Assembly (NCBI RefSeq): GCF_003335215.1
Contig: NZ_QPGB01000001.1
Location: 682,001 to 746,000, forward strand
From: Parvibium lacunae
GTDB taxonomy: Bacteria; Pseudomonadota; Gammaproteobacteria; Burkholderiales; Burkholderiaceae_D
DNA length: 64,000 bases
Direction: 5' to 3'
This document shows positions 58,828-64,000 of this stretch, one piece after another (position 1 is the stretch's first letter; each line of letters starts with the position of its first letter). Made by a program: the position numbers and the translations under genes. Under the pieces are notes generated by a model. That model saw nothing but the letters and a program-made list of their open reading frames with translations, was not told the origin of the DNA and did no database searches.

Positions 58828-59787
58828 TTAGGGCGTCATTTTAATCACCCGGCCATTGAGCGGCTGTAAGGGGCGGGCATTGTTCGGGATTAATCGCATC
58901 AAGACCGACAGTTGCGACTGACTTATCGACAACGGCTGCTTGAACACATGCCACAGCACCCCTTCGCGACAGGGCGGTTGCGTGAGCGACCCTAAAAACT
59001 GATAGTAACGGCGGTCACTTGGCAACAAGTCTTGCAATGCCAATGCGCCCGGCGGTAAGCTCACTTGATCGGTTGTGGCGAGGGGCAAGTGTGCCCAAAT
59101 CACCTCGATCACCGGGTGATCGGCGCCGACAATGAAGGGCACAACCACCATAGCCGACTCCCCCATCGCGTTTTGATGGACCAGATACATCTGTAATGGG
59201 GAAACGTTGCCGTTGATTTCAAATTCGCCCGGCGCATGGAACTGAATCTCTTGCAAGCGATAGCGCTGCCCACGCGCATGGAATTGCGGGGCCTCACCGT
59301 CGCTGCTAGGCAGAATGACCCGCAGCCCGGTTTCATGTTGCGTCACCAGGCCACCGGCAAAATAATACTCAAATGCCAACGCTTCCATGCCGGGTAAGGA
59401 CAGCGATTCGCTATCCTGGATCGCAATTGGACTCTGGCGCTGGCCTTCCTGGCACAGCCGATAATCCTTGTGCAAGCTCGCCCACAGTGCTGGGCCGTTG
59501 TGGGCGGCGTAGCCCCAAGCTGGTTTGGTGGCCGGCACTGGGTTGGTGGCTGCGTTCTTGGTATTGTCGGGGCGCTTTGCCGCCTGGTTGCTGGTTTTGC
59601 CGGGCGCAGGCGGGCTTTTCTGTTTCCCCATGTTTTCAACCGCTTGGCGAATACGCTCCATCACATCCGGTCGATTTTCTATCAACCGATTTTGCTCATT
59701 CGCCCCAGCGCGGCTCTCTGGCGCAGCCCAGACTATCGTCACCAGCCCGCAACACCAGGACACAGCCAGCCACCACATTATCCGCAT
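58828..59787 (-). CDS. Alpha-carbonic-anhydrase-like protein lacking zinc ligands
   Basis: 319 residues: signal peptide, a Pro/Lys-rich linker to about residue 90, then an alpha-carbonic anhydrase fold ('RQSPIAIQD', 'GSLTQPPCREGVLWHVF', 'ARPLQPLNGR'). The three zinc His are usually found as HFH and in EAHxVH or ELHLVH. Here the positions read Gln182-Phe-His184 ('EIQFHAPGE') and Gln199-Met-Tyr201 ('LQMYLVHQ'). Two of the three ligands are gone, so CO2 hydration is not expected. It may be a binding protein derived from the enzyme, like eukaryotic CA-related proteins. Confidence 0.85.
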   Translation of the reverse strand: MRIMWWLAVSWCCGLVTIVWAAPESRAGANEQNRLIENRPDVMERIRQAVENMGKQKSPPAPGKTSNQAAKRPDNTKNAATNPVPATKPAWGYAAHNGPALWASLHKDYRLCQEGQRQSPIAIQDSESLSLPGMEALAFEYYFAGGLVTQHETGLRVILPSSDGEAPQFHARGQRYRLQEIQFHAPGEFEINGNVSPLQMYLVHQNAMGESAMVVVPFIVGADHPVIEVIWAHLPLATTDQVSLPPGALALQDLLPSDRRYYQFLGSLTQPPCREGVLWHVFKQPLSISQSQLSVLMRLIPNNARPLQPLNGRVIKMTP

Positions 59788-59952
59788 GGCACTCTCACCC
59801 TATAAAAATCTTCGTCAATGGCTATATCGGCAATCGCGAGGCGCTTCTTAATCGTTACCCCCTGGTCAGCGTGTCCTGTAGTCAGTACTCTTGCTCTTGG
59901 CAAAGTGACAGAAATGGCTCAGACTGCATTTGCTTTTTACACAGGAAAGATC

Positions 59953-60354
59953 ATGACGACCCTTAATCACGCGCAACAAACTACTGTCATTAATGCCGCC
60001 CTCGCCTATGCGCAATCGCAGCAATGGGCTGTTACTGTCGCTATTTGTGACCCAGGCGGGCACTTGTTGGCGCTGCAGCGTATGGATCGGGCACCGGCGA
60101 TCTCGGCCCATATCGCCCCAGAAAAAGCCAAAACTGCCGCACTCAGCGGCAAAGCCAGCCAGGTTTATGAGGAGATGATTAATCAGGGGCGCACAGCGTT
60201 TCTGTCAGTGCCCGCCCTGCAAGGCATGTTGACAGGCGGCTTGCCGATCATTCAAGACGGGCTCTGTATCGGCGCGATTGGCGTTTCGGGCGTGAAACCA
60301 GACCAGGATGTTGCGATTGCGCAGGCTGGCCTAGCCGCCCTCGGCGCAGCGTGA
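59953..60354 (+). CDS. GlcG/HbpS-family heme-binding-like protein
   Basis: 133 residues starting MTTLNHAQQ behind AGGAAAGA. The family core is clear: 'WAVTVAICDPGGHLLALQRMD', 'AKTAALSGKASQVYEEMINQG' and 'GLPIIQDGLCIGAIGVSG' (some in parts). HbpS binds heme and senses redox stress in Streptomyces; GlcG is linked to glycolate use. No signal peptide, so it is cytoplasmic here. Convergent with the PHP gene with one base between them. Confidence 0.88.
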   Translation: MTTLNHAQQTTVINAALAYAQSQQWAVTVAICDPGGHLLALQRMDRAPAISAHIAPEKAKTAALSGKASQVYEEMINQGRTAFLSVPALQGMLTGGLPIIQDGLCIGAIGVSGVKPDQDVAIAQAGLAALGAA

Positions 60355-60355
60355 G

Positions 60356-61225
60356 CTAGTGAAAAGCATGCCAAATGGGAGTGAGCCCAGCTGGCCCTGC
60401 AGCGAGGCTCCCGAACTCGGCGCAGCCTTCGGTTGGCCCGTGAAAATCGGACCCACGTGAGGCGAAAAACCCAAAGTCGCGGGCGTGTTGGGCGTAGATG
60501 GGATACTCGCCAGGATGATGACTGCCCGTCACGACTTCTAACCCAACCCCGCCCAAGGCTTTAAATTCTTCATATAAAGCCCAGCGTAAGGTGGGCGATA
60601 GCCGATAACGCGCAGGGTGGGCAATCACAGCCAGCCCTCCTGCGGCCTGAATCCACTGCACTGCGTCACGTAAACTGGCCCAAGTGTGTGGAATATAGCC
60701 TGGTTTGCCGGGGGTCAAGTAACGCTCAAAGACTGCTTGGGTGCTCTCGGCAATGCCGATTTCAACTAAATACCGCCCAAAATGCGCCCGGCTGATCAGG
60801 TCTGGGTTGCCCACATATTTAAGTGCCCCGGCATAGGCGTCGTCGATGCCAACCCGCGCCAAATCCAGCGCCATTTCCTCTGCACGGCGTTGTCGCCCAC
60901 CACGCGTATGCGCCAAGCCAGCTTGTAATTCGGGCGAGTCAGGGTCCACCTGCAACCCCACGATATGAATCGTTTCATGTGCCCAGGTAACGGAAATTTC
61001 GACCCCAGCAATAAAGTTAAGACCCAATGACTCTGCCTGAGACTGGGCGGCGGCGAGCCCGGCTAGCTCATCATGATCGGTGAGCGCAAGGGTGTGAACG
61101 CCACGCGCTGCGGCACGGCTGACGACATCTGCTGGCGCTAGCACGCCATCAGACACATTGGAATGGCAATGCAAATCGACCCCTAACTCCTCAAGATGCT
61201 GCCATTCAATACGGGCTTTGCTCAC
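60356..61225 (-). CDS. PHP-domain 5'-3' exoribonuclease (RNase AM / YciV type)
   Basis: About 289 residues from the GTG eight bases after AGGAG (protein VSKARIEWQ); a longer frame upstream is less likely. PHP metal motifs: 'VDLHCHSNVSDG', 'LALTDHDELAGL', 'FIAGVEISVTW', 'VIAHPARY' and 'RGSDFHGP'. YciV/RnmA removes 5' ends of rRNA and nanoRNA. It is cotranscribed with the hydrolase gene upstream, about 70 bases away. Confidence 0.9.
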   Translation of the reverse strand: MSKARIEWQHLEELGVDLHCHSNVSDGVLAPADVVSRAAARGVHTLALTDHDELAGLAAAQSQAESLGLNFIAGVEISVTWAHETIHIVGLQVDPDSPELQAGLAHTRGGRQRRAEEMALDLARVGIDDAYAGALKYVGNPDLISRAHFGRYLVEIGIAESTQAVFERYLTPGKPGYIPHTWASLRDAVQWIQAAGGLAVIAHPARYRLSPTLRWALYEEFKALGGVGLEVVTGSHHPGEYPIYAQHARDFGFFASRGSDFHGPTEGCAEFGSLAAGPAGLTPIWHAFH

Positions 61226-61294
61226 AATTGCACTCCTGCTCTGGAACTCGAGAAACACGGCTATAACAGTCCATCGGCTGTGATCCACCATTCC

Positions 61295-62173
61295 TTAACG
61301 GGTTGGCTCAAAAAACGACTCGATATGCTTGGCCAGTTGCGCTGGCTGATCGCGCTGCAACAGGTGACCAGCATTTTCCAGCATTACCTGGGTGACATTG
61401 CTCAATGCTTGCCAGCGTAAATCATAATCGCCGCTGCGTTTGACATCGGCCAGAAAATCTGAGTTCTCACCCGTGACCCAAAGCACCGGCGCGCTGATTT
61501 GCTGCCAGCAAGCGAGCATTTCATCTAAACGAAACAGAATCGGATTCACCCATTTATGCTTAGGGTCAGCTTGCCACGACCACATGGGTGTCTGTGCAAC
61601 CTGAATCGATTGCGCCCATTCGGTCGCCAAAAAGTTGGCCTGCGCAGCCGTCAAACGCGGATTTTGCTGTTGTAGCCGCGCCGCCGCCATCGCCAGCGAA
61701 GCATATTGCCCCATCTTTGGTAGCGGCTCGCGTTGTTGGGTGAGCCATCGCGCATAGCGGGCGGGCGCACGTTGTGGGCTAATGCTGGGCAATCCAATTC
61801 CTTCTAACGTTGCCACCCGCGCCACTCGCTCCGGGCGAATACCTGCATAGAACATGGCCACATTTCCGCCCATGCTGTGCCCAACCAGGCGCACAGGGGT
61901 ATCTGGCTGGTAATGCGCCAGCAAGGCATCAAGATCAGCCAAATAATCAGGAAACCAATAGGCTGGGGCGCAGTCGGTTTGACCAAACCCGCGCCAGTCA
62001 GGCGCTAGCACGTGCCAATCTTGGCGCAGCGCCTCGACAACGAACTGAAAGGTGGCCGACATATCCATCCAGCCATGCAGCATAAACACTTGCGGCGCGC
62101 CAACACGCCCCCACTGGCGAACGTGGTAGCGCAACCCACGGATGGATAGAAAGGTTGAAGTACTCGTAAGCAT
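61295..62173 (-). CDS. Alpha/beta hydrolase
   Basis: 292 residues. The oxyanion segment is 'MLHGWMDMSATFQF', the nucleophile elbow 'LVGHSMGGNVAMFYAG' (Ser near residue 99), the acid is probably in 'VTGENSDFL' and the His in 'LENAGHLLQRDQP'. The substrate is not predictable. Divergent from lexA. Confidence 0.9.
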   Translation of the reverse strand: MLTSTSTFLSIRGLRYHVRQWGRVGAPQVFMLHGWMDMSATFQFVVEALRQDWHVLAPDWRGFGQTDCAPAYWFPDYLADLDALLAHYQPDTPVRLVGHSMGGNVAMFYAGIRPERVARVATLEGIGLPSISPQRAPARYARWLTQQREPLPKMGQYASLAMAAARLQQQNPRLTAAQANFLATEWAQSIQVAQTPMWSWQADPKHKWVNPILFRLDEMLACWQQISAPVLWVTGENSDFLADVKRSGDYDLRWQALSNVTQVMLENAGHLLQRDQPAQLAKHIESFFEPTR

Positions 62174-62276
62174 CGTGTGATTGTAGAAGAACCGGGCGAT
62201 CTCTGCTGGTCACGCCCTGAGCCAGATTCCCAAGAAACCAACCGACGACAAAAAAGACTTGCCAAAATAAAATTAC

Positions 62277-62306
62277 TGTATAAAAATACATGTTGTTAAA
62301 AACAGT
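62277..62306. promoter_or_regulatory. Two tandem SOS (LexA) boxes
   Basis: CTGT-ATAAAAAT-ACAT (62277-62292) and ATGT-TGTTAAAA-ACAG (62291-62306) each match CTGT-N8-ACAG with one mismatch. Their centres are 14 bases apart and they overlap by two. They lie 27 bases before the lexA start, the expected autoregulatory position. Confidence 0.75.
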
Positions 62307-62332
62307 GTTTGCATCATTTATCAGGAGTCATC

Positions 62333-63109
62333 ATGCGTGGCATTACCTCCCGGCAAGCAGAAATTCTGAGTTTTATCCTGCAACAACAACAGCAACAAGG
62401 CGTGCCCCCGACACGCGCAGAGATTGCCGCACATTTTGGTTTTCGCTCGGCCAACGCGGCTGAAATGCACTTGCAAGCACTGGCGCGCAAAGCCTTGCTA
62501 GAGCTCACCCCTGGCGCATCGCGTGCGATTAAAGTGACCCCAGCCGGCCTCAAGGCGCTGGGTGACAGTGATGTGCCGCACGCAGCGCAATGGCAAAGCA
62601 GCCTGCGCGAAGAAATCAGTCAACAAGTCGAAACCAAATACGCGGCGGCTTACCAAGCGAAATTAGTCGCTGAACTGCAAGAGCAAGCCCAAGCCTTGGC
62701 GGATAAATTTGGGGCCATGCTGAATTTACCGCTGGTCGGTCGGGTTGCCGCTGGCAGCCCGATCCTGGCGCAAGAACACGTAGAACGCACCTATCAAGTT
62801 GACCCGGCCATGTTCAATGGCAAAGCGGATTACCTGCTGAAAGTCAGGGGAATGAGTATGCGTGATATCGGTATTCTGGACGGTGACTTGCTAGCAGTGC
62901 AGCGCGCTGCGGATGCCCGTAATGGGCAAATTGTGGTTGCCCGGGTTGGCGAAGAAGTCACGGTGAAACGCCTACATCAGCAAGGTCATGTGGTTGAATT
63001 GATTGCCGAGAATCCTGACTACGAGCCCATCATGGTTGACTTGCGAGAAGGCAACTTTGCAATCGAAGGGATAGCTGTCGGCTTGATCCGCCCTGATGGG
63101 TTGCAATAA
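62333..63109 (+). CDS. lexA: LexA repressor with extended linker
   Basis: 258 residues, longer than the usual 200 or so. The N-terminal winged helix ('[33 protein letters not shown]' in parts) and the S24 peptidase are intact: cleavage site Ala140-Gly141 ('VAAGSP'), Ser175 in 'GMSMRD' and Lys212 in 'EVTVKRL'. Between them a helical insert of about 50 residues (about 77-128, '[20 protein letters not shown]') replaces the short hinge. It represses the SOS regulon and is followed by imuA. RBS and two SOS boxes precede it. Confidence 0.93.
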   Translation: MRGITSRQAEILSFILQQQQQQGVPPTRAEIAAHFGFRSANAAEMHLQALARKALLELTPGASRAIKVTPAGLKALGDSDVPHAAQWQSSLREEISQQVETKYAAAYQAKLVAELQEQAQALADKFGAMLNLPLVGRVAAGSPILAQEHVERTYQVDPAMFNGKADYLLKVRGMSMRDIGILDGDLLAVQRAADARNGQIVVARVGEEVTVKRLHQQGHVVELIAENPDYEPIMVDLREGNFAIEGIAVGLIRPDGLQ

Positions 63110-63119
63110 AGGAGCCACC

Positions 63120-64000
63120 ATGTGCGTCGCCCCCCTCCCCCTGCGCCACACTAGCCTCGCAACACGGCTCTCCCCAGCCTTAAGTACCACCCTGCGCACC
63201 ACCCCACGCGCCGTCACCAGCAAGCCCCTGCAAGATGCCGGGGTGGCAGCGCTCGCACAGCAAGCTCGCGCCAATCAAGCCTACCAACATCTGCACGCCC
63301 AGTTGCCGGGGCAAGGGCCGTTCGGCTGGCCGCTTGGGGTCGTCAATGAAATTTTGAGCGACTCGGTTTACCAACATCCCGCTTGTCTTTTGTCATTTCT
63401 GGCGCCAATCCTGGAAACCTATCACCAGCAGCATGCATTAACCGCCATTTATCTGGTGGCACCACCGAGTTGGATTGAGCAGGTTGAGCGAATTGGGCAG
63501 GTTGAGGCCTCAGCCCTCCCAGGTGGGACGCAAACTTGGCTTTCCTGTCTGCATCTGATCAGCAGCAGCCAGCCGGCACAACACAAAAGTTGGCGGTTAG
63601 GGATTCAGAAAAATGACGCGCATCCCACCCAAAGAACCGTCGTCATTTGTGTTCTGCCGCCTTCTCATGGTGCAGACACCCTGGCGCAGATGAAATATTG
63701 GCTGGACCAAGCGCAACCACAGACTCTCTTTTTTTGTGTCCGTCCGCAACAGGCCGCTTCCCACGCTTCGCCAGCAGCAATTCGTACAACCCTCACGCTC
63801 ACTGACGCTGATGAAGGGCCTGTATTGATTTGGCAATGCATTAAAAGACGGAGCCTCGTTCAGCTTGCCCCCATCTTGATTCCGCTGCCCGCCTGCACGC
63901 CGACCAGCGCTGCTGCGCTAGCTCTAGGCCCATTCAATGCTATGAGCAGCCAACGCCGTATCAATCAAAATCAGCGACAAACGAGGTTATGCCTGCCTCA
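63120..64000 (+). CDS. imuA: ImuA-like translesion mutagenesis protein, 3' end outside window
   Basis: The frame is open to the right edge (293 residues visible). The ATG lies seven bases after AAAGGAG and ten bases after lexA, so the two form an operon. 'GQGPFGWPLGVVNEIL' matches the start of the RecA-like fold of ImuA, which lacks a Walker A motif, and 'TLFFCVRPQQAA' lies near the expected core strand. In the lexA-imuA-imuB-dnaE2 cassettes of many bacteria ImuA and ImuB assist the DnaE2 polymerase. imuB and dnaE2 would be expected just beyond this window. Confidence 0.75.
   Translation, partial: MCVAPLPLRHTSLATRLSPALSTTLRTTPRAVTSKPLQDAGVAALAQQARANQAYQHLHAQLPGQGPFGWPLGVVNEILSDSVYQHPACLLSFLAPILETYHQQHALTAIYLVAPPSWIEQVERIGQVEASALPGGTQTWLSCLHLISSSQPAQHKSWRLGIQKNDAHPTQRTVVICVLPPSHGADTLAQMKYWLDQAQPQTLFFCVRPQQAASHASPAAIRTTLTLTDADEGPVLIWQCIKRRSLVQLAPILIPLPACTPTSAAALALGPFNAMSSQRRINQNQRQTRLCLP

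Overview
The window looks like a betaproteobacterial chromosome, probably Neisseriales-like. This rests on housekeeping protein similarity, the aat-bpt-pyrD order, the lexA-imuA pair and an initiator tRNA with the bacterial C1:A72 feature. Genus is not determinable from what I can see. Everything here is read by eye: gene names rest on recognisable motifs, not on searches.

Region 1 (1-14.1 kb) is the right part of an integrated temperate phage or phage-like element. A leftward operon (YdaS/Cro-like, CII-like, winged-helix, VapE primase-helicase, antiterminator-like) diverges from a CI-like repressor at 4.3 kb. Downstream of the repressor lies a short block ending at a terminator near 7.17 kb. 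It holds a lone type I restriction R-subunit N-domain nuclease and a BamE-like lipoprotein, and is probably expressed in the lysogen. A second promoter at about 7.2 kb starts a rightward operon of small, tightly overlapping genes ending in a large serine recombinase. The palindrome ATAGC-N3-GCTAT occurs at both promoters, so one repressor probably controls both. The recombinase reading frame runs into a tRNA-fMet gene, which marks the chromosomal attachment site.

Region 2 (14.1-48 kb) is mostly core genome: serS, rarA, an AraC regulator, a PEBP protein, a Nudix hydrolase, the N-end-rule transferases aat and bpt, pyrD, lutAB, chrA, lolA-ftsK, a Crp-family regulator, trxB, a Smr protein, a PII protein, an FAH hydrolase, iron transporter parts fbpB/fbpC, phhA, pgeF, rluD and bamD. 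Accessory genes sit between them: a large AAA ATPase between rarA and serS, a HEPN-like gene after pyrD, a tautomerase-like pseudoenzyme after lutB, and a 1189-residue coiled-coil protein.

Region 3 (48-54.9 kb) is an accessory island between bamD and tex. It carries a run of small same-strand genes (DM13, LysE, membrane and secreted proteins), a partial lysE duplication, a bamD 3'-end fragment, and a two-gene ATPase/TOPRIM module resembling the PARIS anti-phage system.

Region 4 (54.9-64 kb) is core again: tex, a coiled-coil lipoprotein, a FliL-like protein, a carbonic-anhydrase-like protein lacking two zinc ligands, an HbpS/GlcG protein, a PHP-domain RNase, an alpha/beta hydrolase, and a lexA-imuA operon behind two tandem SOS boxes.

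The most unusual observation is a pattern seen three times. Accessory DNA starts right after the stop codon of a conserved gene (rarA, lutB, bamD), and a diverged second copy of that gene's 3' end lies on the far side in the same orientation. This is what homology-facilitated illegitimate recombination, or islands carrying their own copy of a gene's 3' end, would leave behind.
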